From contig CM034548.1 of the NCBI GenBank assembly GCA_020055645.1, forward strand, positions 28,942,201-29,006,200: DNA of 64,000 bases, written 5' to 3'. This DNA is from Tomocerus qinae (Eukaryota > Arthropoda > Collembola > Entomobryomorpha > Tomoceridae). The position numbers were made by a program, and so were the translations under genes. Positions 52,380 to 64,000 of the stretch are shown piece after piece (positions within the stretch are counted from its first letter, which is position 1; every line of letters starts with the position of its first letter). A model generated the notes under the pieces. That model saw nothing but the letters and a program-made list of their open reading frames with translations, ran no database searches and was not told where the DNA came from.

Positions 52380-55300
52380 TTAAAACAGTTGAATAAAGTG
52401 AGTAGTAGAACCATCGCGGAAAGAAGGATCGTCCACAACCTTAGCTCGACACATGGGACATGTTCGTTCTCGGTCAAACCAAGTCGAAACGCACTCTTCG
52501 CAGAAGATGTGGGAACAGGTTAATCTGGTTGGAGTAGAATAGTTGTCATGACATATTGGGCACGTTTGTCCAGCGTCTCCCAATTGCTGTGCCGTTGGTG
52601 ATGTTCCATAATGCTAAATGACAGAATTTCACATTTAAATAAATAACGGCGATATCCCAAAAATCCTAAATTTTACCATTCTAAAAATTTTGACTTACAA
52701 CTTGCTGGAGAAGTTTGGTGAAAGCTACGCGCCATGATTTGACTCTACTGTGAACGTCACTTCCTTTGAAAACGATGTACACTCCAGCCAGCATTATGCC
52801 GAACACTTTTGATGATCCGTCATAAGCGGTGATCAGATAGGAAATCCAAGGGTGAAGGGGCAGAAGGCAGCGATAGAACTGTGATGTTTGTTCAACAAAT
52901 AAATAGTACTTTCCCTGTAAAATTCATAAATAGTTCATTAGTATCTAAAAATTTAAAGACAGAGAATAAAAAATTATTTTTATTTACTCGTTTCTGAAAT
53001 GGGATGAACTGCGCCGGAAAGGAAAGTATTATAATCTTAATTATGATGGTCAGAAACTTCGCCACAAAATCAGTAATCCCTACAACCCACAGCAGAGTCC
53101 AGATGGTCGTCATCTCCAAGTTAGGTAAAAATATCAGCCTAAAATAAATTAAATGTCATACATTTTAAACATTATGTAAATTGGGCAATTAGTGCTTGTA
53201 AGTGGTTGAAAAAAATATCACTCATTTCTGTTAGACAATTTACAACTAGACAGTTAGAATAACTTTTTAAAAACATTCCGAATTGTGCAAAAAAAAAGAG
53301 ACATGCACACAAAAATAAATTATTTTTATCTTAAGATGTACATTTTCAATAACTACAAAACGGAGAAAAAAAATCAATAATATTGTACAGTTAATTATTT
53401 TTTATGATTTTCTTACGCGTAGTACAGCATATCCTCCTGAAAAACGTAGTATATGAAAGCTATGCAAACTAGTAAGTTGACAGCTATCATTGCCAAATAC
53501 AGAAGATTTCGTTTGCTCTGTTTCCCCACTTCTTTCTTCAGCAGTGAGTTAGTGTGACAAAATGTAACTAGAAGCGCTAAGAAGCAAATGATTCCACTGC
53601 CGTGATCGAAGAGGCCCTATGATTATTTAAAACACACCATTATGCATATTAGTTTTCCCAACTTTATGCTACTTACTTTTAGCAAGTCAATAACGTTGAC
53701 TAAAGATTAGTATCAACGGAAGTAAATATTATTGTCTTCCTAATGCGTGACTTTATTTCTTGCATACCTTGGCGAGCAAAATTAAGATGAAAGGCGAATA
53801 TCTTTCGGCAACTGATATAAAGGCTCGTGCTTCCGGACTATGGCGAAGAATTTCAGCTGGAGTTCTGTCATGAGTATCATTTGTAGGTTCACCGCCTTCC
53901 CGATTACCAGTGACAGAGGGAGATCGAGCCACTTCGTCTCCATTAGCTTGCTGTTGGTCCCAATCACTATTACTTCCTTGAGCTTCCATGTCTACCACAT
54001 ATGACTGCGAATCCCGTCTGACTGATCCTACTGGTGACGGCATATTATCTGAAAAATTTAAATTCATTACAAAATTAGTACTTGCATCTGTTAGTTTTCC
54101 TTTAACAAGTCAACTCAATTTTTGAAAGTTTAAAATTATGTTGAAAATTATGTAGCCAAGTTTTCAGAATCAGATAATATTAATCTCACAATGAGTGCAA
54201 GCTACTCAGCAAAATAAATTTCAAAATTTTTTTATAAAGGCTAATAAGGCTTTTCGGATTCTGTATAGCAGACGGTAGCTGCGGTCTTACTCAAAATAAT
54301 TAAAATGAGAATTTGTATTATAATGGACAATTTTGTATCGTAAAACTATAAATGATGATCTACTTAAGAACATCTATTTAGTTAAGAAATATTTAGGATA
54401 AAGGATTAGCGATAACCTTTAATGTTTCAATCTGCATCTTTCTAATAGAAAGGAAACTGAAATCGGCCAAGGTCATTATCAGAAAAACACAAAAGTCTTA
54501 TACAAATGGTTATGTAAAAGATCCTTAACAATCAGATTGACAAGCTGCTGAGACAGCAAGTTTGAGTGTAAAAAAATATGTTAAAATTAATTAAGCTATG
54601 CCTAATTTAAATGTCCTGAAATGTAATGATTACAAACAAATCTGTATGTATAAAGTACAAAACGTGTTAAGTCAAATCACCTCTCGAGTTAAAAAGTATG
54701 GACGAAAACGTGACAATACTTTCATATTCATCATTAAAGCTACAGTTTTGTGTAATTTTAAAATCTATTTAAATTTAATATTCTGTCTGGTGTCCTTGTA
54801 ACTAAATATCTTAAGCACAGTTACAATTGTAATGTTTTTTAATAACTTTGAAAGGCATGGAAAGTTTTACACAGTAATCGGATTTATACGGAAGTTGTGC
54901 AAATTTTACTACAGTTTATTGACACCCATGCAGTTTTATAGTTTCATTTTTTAGGAATTCTAACTTTTTTGTTGCATATTACTTTATTTTGTTGCTGTTT
55001 TTATTCTGCAATCAATATTTCGTTCATAGGACTAATGATAGGATAAAGAACTGGATTAGCAAACACAGAAGCGAATACTAACTATTAGTAACTATCCCGA
55101 CCAAACACAAACAAAACTTTCTGTATTCTCAGTTTTGAATTTAAACATCATTTATTTCGAAGACGGTTGATGGAATAATTAATTTCCTCTCCTTAGTGCC
55201 CCCGTGCTCCGTAATTTGATAATAAAACCAACATTTATCTAGAAATAATTCCCCCTGAATAAGTATTGGTATGCGAAACTAAAACATATAACGCAGTTAC

Positions 55301-58300
55301 ATACGCCAATAACGAGATTGATAATGTCGTAAAAATTCATAAGCCATTACATGAACGAAAAAGTCCAAGTGTGCTCCGCCTACAAAATTTTCTCCACGTT
55401 GAAGTCAAACCAAAGAAATACATGCGTGAAAACCCCTTTGTTCACTAACACATGCACATTTATAACTTCCGTCATAAGCAAATCAAAGGTTTGTGATTTA
55501 CATTTTTAGACAGCCTACACAATTTGCCAAATTCCATGTTTTGCCAAGTGGCACCTAATAACTGTCACAAGTTTTAAAATGATCACAGTATTCAATTCAA
55601 TCCAAAGGCTCATTCATATCTTTTGCTTCAGGGAGTTAAGTAGCGTAGCTGTTATATAGGAAATACCGATCTGTCTGTCTGTCTGTCCGTCCATGTTAGC
55701 ATGAACTGTTGTCTGTTAACTCAAGAACGATTTCAGATAAAATCAGTTAAAACATTCTGTACATAATCTAGGGATGAAAAGTGAGATCAAATTTGAATAT
55801 AGGTAAAATCGGACACAATCCCTGCCTATGGGCGTCATTCAAAAATTACAAAGTGGTGTAACTTTATTTCTCCAAGTTGTAGAACGTCATGAAATAGTTC
55901 GTTTGAAAATATTTTCGCTAGGTCAGGTCTAGGTCAATTCATGCAGATTAAAAGATCAAAGGTCATTAGAAACATGCACTAAAAACGTCATGTAGCGTCG
56001 CAAAGCCTACTTTTTTACATGCAATTGACATGGTTTATTTAAAAGTTTCAAGATTGTTAATGGTACACTGCAGTCGTTTAATTCGTGAACTCTTTGTAAA
56101 AACAAAAGGAAAATGCCTTATTTTTATTTCTAAAAAGTTGTATAAGGTTTTTTGAGTTCAACGTCCAACTACTGTGGACACTAGACGGTGAAAATCGCAA
56201 CCTCTTTTCACCGTAACCGAATAGGTATGACGTATGTGTTGTCTACGTAAACGATCACGTATTTGTGACGATATGCGAAATTCGACCCCGTTACTTTGCG
56301 ACCATAAGAACACACATTGTTGAATTGGCTGATCTTCCGACTCTCCGCTTTTCCTCCCTGCCTCCAACTCCCTTCTCTCTTTGTGTCAGGTGAATAAAAG
56401 ATATCTGTGCATTTATTTCTGGCTTTAACCGGTTTGTGGTTTCCATATTTCAGTTTCCCAACTTGCTGTTCCCTACTTTTCAAGGAAGCATGACATTCAT
56501 GCTTATACTATTGTTTGATAACATTCTACTACATTATCTTGTCTACATTATCCATTTTAGAAATACGACAGCTTTTAATAAGCACTTTTGGAAATTTACC
56601 CATGCCTCGGATTTCAAAGGGCATACAACTAACTTTCATCGAGTTGTAACAACATTCTCTACAAAAAACTATATTGAGGCTGTGACTATAACATGACTCA
56701 AAACGAAATGCTTTTGGGCCATTTAATCTGTTCCTTTGTGAAAGTGGTTACTTGTGTGTGACGAATTTAATTCTATGAAAAACCTGAGAACTGGTTTTGT
56801 CAATTTACTTCTTCAGTGTTACTGATGTGATATATTTTACAGTAAACTCTTCATTTTAATTACTTCAGGACAATTTACTTCGCTTTATTGTGTTGACGGT
56901 AAGTTACTTTTCCTTTATTTTTTTAATTATAGTATTGAATTTAAATTGCCTTCGCTTGTTACTGAAATCGGGTGAAAACGACGAAATGTGCTTTACTTTA
57001 TTCAATTTTGAGTTAACATGTATTAACTGTAGCTTAGCTTACCCGTTATTTTGTTTTAATTGGAGTTTATCACAACGCCATTATTTTCGTAATAATATAC
57101 GTGTATCTCGTTCGTTATTGATGTATATATTTCCCCATTAGGATAATTAAGTTTGCCTCATCGTCTCCATTTATAAGTTATTAGTCTAAGTTAACAAACT
57201 AACGTTCCTATTTGTTTTAAACAAAAAATAAAACTTCATTGGCTATAATTTGTCCATTATCAGATTGACATAGACTGTACAGTAGGGCACAGTTAACAAA
57301 ATATCTGATTCATACATATTTCACAACTGCTATTCACTTACTGTCAATTAGTTTAGCATATTTTAATGTTGATTTTAGAGTGAGGATTTATACTAATACC
57401 CTGCTTTAGGTTATAGTTAGACGTTGTAATGAATATATCTTCACAAGAACCACAACTTAAATATTTTGGAAGAATTTTGTTGTACGTAGACAATATGATG
57501 TGATTTTACACCTATAATGCTAATATATTTGTACCTTGTACTTTTCGTGACATTACTTTTATGTAAGATGACATGTGCTGATATTCACTAGCCAGTTGTG
57601 ACTGTGACATCCAAAATTTCCAAATACACTTTGAACTGTCAAAAATGATTTAATGTGGTCAAATAAGACTTTTCAGATAGATGTAACAAATGAATTGATT
57701 GATTTTGAAATAGAATACCATTCGTCAGTAGAAAATACTTTTCAAGGATTTTGCACTAACAAATCTGGCAGAAAATGTTTTATTTGACCATAGTGAATAG
57801 GTTTTGCCAATCCATAATAATGCATTTGAAAATTTTAAATGCCACCAATGCAATGGTAGCATCTAAAATTTTCAAATCAGCTTAGCATCAACACGTGCAG
57901 ACATGTATCTTCAACAGCAGCATACGCATATATATGTAATATCAATTATGTAGAATATATGGCGATGAACCAGAGAGTGATTAATTAATTATTGAGAATA
58001 TTGTCAATGAATGTGATTTACCTGAATCAGGGTCAATATCCGTTAAATTTCTGTTTTGGTGGGAGGAAAGTCTAGCGCGATGATTATGGGGAAATGGATG
58101 AGTATGAGCTCCAGGACTCAAAAGATGTGTATCGCTCACACTGTGTGTAGGTCGATCCCGAACTACAGCTTGACCAGAATTGACAGCCGAACTGCTACCA
58201 CCAGACGGAATGCTGAAATTAACCGGGTTGCGTACCCATTCATTCAACATGGAGAGAGACGGGAGTTGACGTCCTGAGCCGCCCGCCGACGGCACCAGCC

Positions 58301-58580
58301 AGCTCGGGTCAAAATTCAAATCTATGTCGAATCTCCATCTGTGACTGGAACTCCCGCTGCTACTGGTAGTCGTGGTGCCCGAAGAGCTACTGGTTGTAGC
58401 TGTACTGGTGATGTTTGTAGAACTTATGGTACCGCTAGAAGAGTTTTGACTGCTGACAATTGTCTGGGATCCACTTGGAGTAGAACTGTTTGTTGCTGTG
58501 CCGTTGTCACTGTTTTCTACTATGATAGCACCCTCGGTAGATGTTAGTCCTACACTCTCCGCTCCTTCTGAATCAGTCAT
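52380..58580 (-). CDS. RNFT-type RING-finger, multipass membrane E3 ubiquitin ligase
   Basis: Six coding exons: 58580-58022, 54048-53768, 53616-53417, 53138-52988, 52914-52699, 52613-52380. They total 1641 nt, 546 aa. The N-terminal ~250 residues are Ser/Thr/Asn-rich and disordered. Hydrophobic helices lie at about residues 263-280, 285-302, 318-340, 350-380 and 425-445. The C-terminal RING is C3HC4: Cys487, Cys490, Cys502, His504, Cys507, Cys510, Cys521, Cys524 (TCPIC, CSHIFCEEC, TCPMC). The segment HIFCEECVSTWFDRERTCPMC (split here as HIFCEEC and WFDRERTCPMC) and the end DGSTTHFIQLF match vertebrate RNFT1/RNFT2, ER membrane ligases connected with ER-associated degradation. The start is the first ATG of the exon (MTDSEGAES). 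A donor at 59350 suggests a spliced leader. Confidence 0.92.
54049..58021 (-). other. Large intron of the RNFT-type gene
   Basis: About 4 kb, far longer than the other introns of this gene (70-280 nt). It contains a CTGT microsatellite at 55671-55692, followed by ~450 bp with the look of a dispersed repeat (motifs such as CTCAAGAACGATTT), whose ends I cannot set. No nested gene is supported. Confidence 0.55.
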
Positions 58581-59350
58581 GCCTAATTTCTTGCTAGACT
58601 TTCGACGATAGAAGAGTGCCGTTTTGAAAGTCGATCAATACAGCTTCAATTTATCTATTAAAAATATTTATTTAAATACAAAATACTACAGGATTCGAAA
58701 ATTGGGTCCAATTGCCAACCAATCAATGAACTTAAAGTTAGACGATGTGACATTTTATTTTCCCTTTAGACACCCCTTAAAAACTTTTTATGAAAGGAAG
58801 AAGTGCACACTTCAATGTACAGTATATCGAAAGAAACTATGTCAATTAATTTTTGAATCCCTGGTACTTTTATTCACTTTGAAAAGCTGATGAATTAACC
58901 AAATAAATAAATATTTTAAGTAAACTATTATCAACGACTAAAACCACTTGGTCATCAACTAATGAAGTGTTTTGTTTAGATTAGAAAACAGCAACAAATT
59001 ATGATAAATGTCTGCTCAATAACTGAACAGCATAAGACAACAAACTTATTACTATGACGCAATAAATCTTTAGTTTTAATTAGACTTAATAATTATACTT
59101 AAACTTTATAAAAAATCTAAAATGTTCGATAAGCGTTGCAGTTAGACCGAACTTTGCATAGCAGTTACAGGCAATTACTTTTGACTTTAAAATTATTCAG
59201 TTGAAGAATTAAGATCAGTCGCAACAATGTTACAAAGCAATAAGCAATATTTGATATTACATTCCCAATGATGCAACTTCCAGACACAGGTAGTTAAAAA
59301 ATATAGATGAAATAGTAATAAAAAATTGATTATTGGCAAATATGACTCAC

Positions 59351-59420
59351 CAGAAAACACTGCTGACTGTTCAAAACCAAAGTATTTACTACTCCTTGAG
59401 CTAACTTTCCTGAATCAATT
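59351..59420 (-). other. Probable leader exon of the RNFT-type gene
   Basis: Minus-strand sequence ending CAGTGTTTTCTG followed by GTGAGT, a strong donor. It is the nearest good donor upstream of the first coding exon. The 5' end is not defined; 59420 is nominal. Confidence 0.4.
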
Positions 59421-59955
59421 TTGACTTCTTGACGAATGTTGAATGTAGAAAATGTTAACGCTGATCACGGATGAAATGATTGAATGAAGACTACTTTAAC
59501 TGCTGATTGGTATTTGTGGCCAGATGTCATAAATTGGAAGATATGGTGGCTGCTTATCAAATCTAACTAGAAATTTAAGAATCAAAACAAAATCAGTTGT
59601 GGATGAATTTTGAATAATACAAATAGCACGGCAAATGGAAATTGATTAAAAATGTCACCAATCACCAGTTAACTTACAATTTGTTCAAGAACTTAACATA
59701 CGATGACACACAAAATCCAATTTAGCGACTACAGTCAGATCAGATTTCCGAAAATTGAAAATGGGTTTTATTGAGTGGGATATTTGATACGATGATACCA
59801 ATACAACAAGACTTGTTTGTTGTGTGAGGGGATTCTTTTTACACGGAATTTAAGAATGGCTATAGATAGAGCTACATAGTTATAGTCATATATACACACA
59901 ATAATAATATAAGTAATAAGTGTATATCCCTCTGCACAAAAATATTACTACTACT

Positions 59956-60130
59956 AGCCCCCAGCCGTGATATATAGTGGCCGCGGCGGCTGGAAATTTT
60001 GGGGAAAAACTGCGGCGGCGGCGGCTGGCCGTCATGGCATCAAGTATTTTTCTTTATCAGTGGCGGCGGCTGATGGCAAATTTAACCATAAAACGGCGGC
60101 GGCGGCTGCTGGCCATCACGGCTGGGGGCT
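59956..60130. mobile_element. GC-rich element with 16-bp perfect terminal inverted repeats
   Basis: AGCCCCCAGCCGTGAT at the left end is exactly matched in inverted orientation at the right end (175 bp in all). The interior has three runs of CGG triplets separated by AT-rich spacers; a motif ending GGCTGGCCGTCATGGC recurs as GGCTGCTGGCCATCACGGC. No coding capacity and no clear target duplication. The sharp GC contrast with the flanks fits a short inserted element. Confidence 0.65.
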
Positions 60131-60343
60131 CTTGTGTAGACTGCTGCGGACACTAGTATTGTGTATTATAGGAGTGCACGGTGTACGATGAACATGAACA
60201 TTCTGATTCGACTTTTATGCTACGTAACTAAGTACATAAATTATACGTATATATGATACATATTTTCTAATCAAATTCTTTATATTTAATAAGAATAGAT
60301 ATTATTTAGCAAGTACGTGCATCATGTTCTACTTCTAAGCCTT

Positions 60344-60500
60344 TTAATGTTTTCGATAATGTTCCCCAAGGCAGTTTACCCGAAGTCCAACACACGTAAT
60401 GTGCCTATGTCGGGTGCCTTTTAAAGTTACTCGACATATGCACGTTGAGTGAGGTGGACTTCGGGGAAGCTGGTTTGGGGTACATTATCGAAAACATTAA
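60344..60500. mobile_element. TTAA-flanked near-palindromic MITE
   Basis: TTAA at both sides (60344-60347, 60497-60500) bounds 149 bp. The ends match: TGTTTTCGATAATGTTCCCC at the left against the same with one change at the right. Similarity continues inward through CCCGAAGTCCA, so nearly the whole element can fold on itself. TTAA duplication is typical of piggyBac-type insertions, but the terminal bases are not the usual CCY; the superfamily is left open. Confidence 0.65.
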
Positions 60501-60644
60501 TTTTGCCTCATATAAAATACTGTTTAGTATTATGTTCCTTTCTATAGCATAATATAGTTTACTTTTAGCTGTGATGGTATTTTCGTCCGTACATACGCAT
60601 ATTACTAGATTTACTAATATGCTTGCTTAAAGATAGGACGCCTA

Positions 60645-61081
60645 TATCAGAGCACTCATGCTAGTTTCTGGCTCGATTTTACGGCGAGCCGAGCCGAACC
60701 GAGCCAATCGCTCGGCTCGGCTCGGTCGAAATTTTTTTATAAACCTGGCTCGGTTCGGCTCGCTGAAATTTTTTTATGGACCTGGCTTGGCTCGCCCTAT
60801 TAGATGATGTGGCTCGGCTCGCCCTTGCCTTGGCCGGCTCGCTCAAAACTATTTCCCGCCATTTTTATTTTAAACCTACAGGCTTCTTAACCATTAGTGG
60901 CTCGATTTTTCAGCGAGCCGAGCCGAGCTGAGCCATGGACCCGGTTCGGTCGAAATGTTTTGATGAACCTGGCTCGGCTCGCCAAAATTTTTTTTAATGG
61001 CTGGCTCGGCTCGCTCAATGTTATTGGAGGCCAGTGGCTCGGCTCGGCTCGCTGACCTAAACTAGCATGTCTGTATCAGAG
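60645..61081. mobile_element. hAT-like non-autonomous element rich in GGCTCG repeats
   Basis: The 8-bp direct repeat TATCAGAG occurs at 60645-60652 and 61074-61081. The 421-bp element between starts CACTCATGCTAGTTT and ends, read inward, CAGACATGCTAGTTT. An 8-bp duplication and CA(G) ends point to the hAT superfamily, although the duplication does not match the favoured T at position 2. The interior is built of GGCTCG hexamers in both orientations with AT-rich spacers. No coding frame. Confidence 0.75.
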
Positions 61082-61428
61082 TTGAAAGAATCGAATGTCC
61101 AAATTTCCTAGCTATTTCGATCTGTTACGAATTTAGAGGTGGGCATTGGATTTTTTAGCCCAACGATTTCAGAAAGGTTGGCTGCATTTAAAATGCATTT
61201 ATTTTTAAAAATTTTTGTAGGGTTAATTATTTTTTATTGAACGTCATCCACAAACCCCAATGCACTAGCCAAATTTAAGGCTGAATTTAGACAGCGGTAC
61301 TTCGTTGCCACTGTCGCCGCAGGGAGGTATGGGAGGTTAGCGGCAACAGCTTAATAGCGGCGCGACGGCAGCGACGACACACTACAACCACTAGCGGCAA
61401 CACGGAACAGCTGCAACAGAGACACCCT

Positions 61429-61482
61429 GAGTTCGCGTTTCAGTGAACACGAATAAAGGTGCTCACTGAAACGCGCGAACTC
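61429..61482. repeat. Hairpin of 18-20 bp arms
   Basis: GAGTTCGCGTTTCAGTGA is followed after a short loop by its reverse complement with one CG insertion (GAGTTCGCGCGTTTCAGTGA read inward). It sits between a GC-rich tract (about 61280-61430, many GGCGGCAAC-like motifs) and the start of the minisatellite, and may mark the edge of a repeat. Confidence 0.6.
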
Positions 61483-61489
61483 GTCTTTA

Positions 61490-63930
61490 ATATATTCTCA
61501 AGGCGTAGAAAAAATTCAAGCGTGTAGCGCTTAGAAATATGTCCAGCGACTAGTTTCTAGAAAAAAGTTCAGCGCCTAGAAAAAACTCCAATGTCTAGTC
61601 CTTAGAATTTTGTTCCTCAAAAATTATAAATGAAAAAATGTTCACGTTTTACAGAATGAATTTGATCATTTGATATTGATATAAAATTAGCTATAGACCA
61701 AATCGTTTAGCGCCTAGAAATATTTCCAGCACTTAAAAATATGTCCAGCGTCTAGCGCCTAGAAAAACTTCAAGCGCCTAGCGCGTAGAAAAAGGTCCAT
61801 CGCCTAGCGCGTAGAAAAATGTCCATCACCTTGCACCAGAAAAATGTCAAGCGCTTAGCGCCTAGAAATAAGTCCAGCGCCTAACGTCTAGAAAAACTTC
61901 CAGCGCCTAGCTAATAGAAATCTTCCACCGAATAGCGCCAAGATAAACGTCAAGCTCTTAGAAATATTTCAAGTGACTAGTGTCTGGAAATGTGTACAGC
62001 ACCCAGCACCTAAAAAAATGTCCAGCGGCTAGGGCCTAGAAATTCTTCCAAGTCCAAGCAGCGTCTAGTGTCTAGAAATAAGTCCAGTACCTAAAAACAA
62101 TTCCATAGTGCCTAAAAGAGGCCAGCTCCTGTGCGCCATAAATAAGCCGGAGCCTTGCGCCTAGGAATATTTCCACTACCTACCGCCTAGATAATGTCCA
62201 GAGCCTAGCACCTAGAAATATAACCAGTGCCTAGCGCCTAAAAATATGTACAGCGACTAGCGTCTAGAAATAAGTCCATCGCCTAGAAATAATTATAGTG
62301 CCTAGAATAAAGTCCAGCGCCTAGCCCCTAGAATAGCTTTTAGCGCTTAGCGCCTATAAATATGTGCAGAGCATAGTGGTTACAAATATTTCCAGCGCTT
62401 AGCGCCTAGAAATATGTGCAGAACCTAGTGCCTAGAAATATGTCAGCGCTTAGCGCTTATAAATATACCCAGAGCCTGTCGCCTAGAATTATGTCCAGTG
62501 ACAAAAAATATGTCCAGCTCCTAGCGCCTAGAAATATGTCCAGCTCCCAGCGCCTAGAAATATTTACAGCGGCTACGCCTTAAGTCCAGTGCCTAGCGCC
62601 TAGAAATATGTTCAGAACCTAGAAATATGTCCAGCGCCTAGCGCCTAGAAATATGTCCAGCGCCTAGAAATAACTCAAGCGCCTAGCGCCTTGATAGATG
62701 TCTAGACTCTAGCGCCTAGAAAAACTTCCAGCGCCTGGAAAAATCCAGCGCCTAGCGCCTAGAAATAACTCAAGCGCCTAGCGCCTTGATAGATGTCCAG
62801 ACTCTAGCGCCTAGAAAAACTTCCAGCGCCTTCAATAAAGTCCAGCGCCTAGCGCCTAGAAAAACTTTTAGCGCCACTTCCTAGAAATATGTCCAGCGCT
62901 TAGCGCCTATAAATATGTGCAGAGCATAGTGGTTACAAATATTTCCAGCGCTTAGCGCCTAGAAATATGTGCAGAACCTAGCGCATAGAAATATGTCCAG
63001 CGCCTAGAAATACGTCAAGCGCCTAGCGCCTAGAAAAACTTCTAGCGTCTAGAAATATCTCCAGCTCCTAGCGCTTAGAAATATGTCCAGCTCCTAGCGA
63101 CTAGAAACATGTCCAGCGACTAGCGCCTAGAAATATGTTCTGCGACTAGCGTCTAGAAATATGTTCTGCGACTAGCGCCGAAAATATGTCCAGCGCCTAG
63201 TGGCTAGAATAACTTCTAGCACCTAGAAATACGTCCAGCGCTTAGCGCCTAGAAATAATTCTAGCGTCTAGCACCTAGAAATATGTCCAGCGTCAACCGC
63301 CTAGAAATACAACGCCTAGCGTCTAGAAATATCTCCAGCTCCTAGCGCTTAGAAACATGTCCAGCGACTGGCGCCTAGAAATATGTCCAGCGCCTGGCGG
63401 CTAGAATAACTTCTAGCACCTAGCAATATGTCCAGCGCTTAGCGCCTAGAAATATTTCCAGCGCCTAGCAACTGGAAATATGTCCAGCCTCAAGCGCCTA
63501 GAAATATATCCAGCACCTTGCGCCTAAAAATATCTCCAGCGGCTAGAAAGAAACCCAGCCCCTAGAAAATAGCCCGGCGCCTAGAAATATGCCAAGTGCC
63601 TAGCTCCTTGAAAAAATTCAGCGGCAGCGCCTAACGCCTTGGAAAAAGTCAAGCGCCTAGAAAACGTCCAGCGCCTTGCTCCTAGGGAAACGTCCAGCAC
63701 CTTTCATGCGTCTAGTGCTTATAAACTGCAACCTATATACCGCCTAGAAAGTGTTCCCTAGCGCCTAGAAACTCGAACCTATTGTCTAGCGGCTAGAAAT
63801 AGTTCCAGCGCTTAGAAATAAGCTTAGTACATTTGGTGGAGCTAACGCCTATAGGAACATAGATAGCACCTAGCAACATTTACCTAGTATTTAGCAATAG
63901 GAAAACTGGAATTCAGTGTCTAGGAAATTG
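61490..63930. repeat. 2.4-kb minisatellite of 19- and 26-bp units
   Basis: The 26-bp unit is AGCGCCT twice plus AGAAATATGTCC; many units have only one AGCGCCT and are 19 bp. Divergence between units is high, with scattered point changes. Larger segments are repeated: a stretch beginning GAAATAACTCAAGCGCC at 62667 recurs at 62762 (95-bp period), and one beginning AGCGCTTAGCGCCTATAAAT at 62342 recurs at 62895 (553-bp offset). The unit length is not a multiple of three, so it is unlikely to code. The array decays near 63.9 kb, just before the window end. Confidence 0.9.
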
Positions 63931-64000
63931 CAACATAAAGTAAATAAATTAAATATAAATCAATTGCGTCATTCCCCATTTGAAAAAAACAAAGCAAAAA

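Noticed and set aside
59967..60191. 74-codon Ala/Gly-rich frame
   Set aside because: Produced by CGG triplets inside the inverted-repeat element, not by a gene.

Overview
This is a eukaryotic window from an AT-rich animal genome. Genes are split by short GT-AG introns, intergenic DNA is long and A/T-rich, and mobile-element debris is frequent. An aldolase gene with alternative last exons, a DPY/EGF-type secreted protein and a MULE/FLYWCH-type transposase remnant together point to an arthropod, perhaps a basal hexapod. That placement is inference; nothing here fixes the species.

Layout from left to right. 2.0-3.8 kb (+): an SLC35G-type membrane transporter with a long acidic N-terminal tail. 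10.4-20.4 kb (+): a secreted cysteine-rich protein of tandem EGF and DPY-like modules in 24 coding exons, several of only 16-27 nt, preceded by a TATA/Inr promoter and a leader exon. 21.1-22.4 kb (-): a four-finger zinc-finger protein. 23.4-24.25 kb: a fold-back mariner-type element. 25.7-25.9 kb (-): a 60-residue membrane protein. 26.75 kb (+): a possible 38-codon gene. 27.4-33.4 kb (-): fructose-bisphosphate aldolase with two alternative terminal exons. 34.8-35.7 kb: a fold-back MULE with an exact 9-bp target duplication. 36.2-37.4 kb (-): a small type I membrane protein. 40.5-45.3 kb (+): an ARL6IP4/SR-25 homologue with a probable multi-exon leader. 52.4-59.4 kb (-): an RNFT-type RING-finger membrane ubiquitin ligase. 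59.9-64 kb: a nest of GC-rich non-autonomous elements ending in a 2.4-kb minisatellite that runs almost to the window edge.

The genes are unrelated housekeeping or structural genes and do not form a pathway. All multi-exon models were assembled by hand from splice signals and frame continuity. Each spliced coding sequence closes in frame: dumpy-like 528 aa, zinc finger 293 aa, aldolase 365 aa, type I membrane protein 162 aa, ARL6IP4 407 aa, RNFT 546 aa.

I found no CRISPR array, rRNA or convincing tRNA. The most unusual features are the exon architecture of the two module-repeat genes, the alternative aldolase ends, the two fold-back transposons and the cluster of GC-rich repeats on the right.
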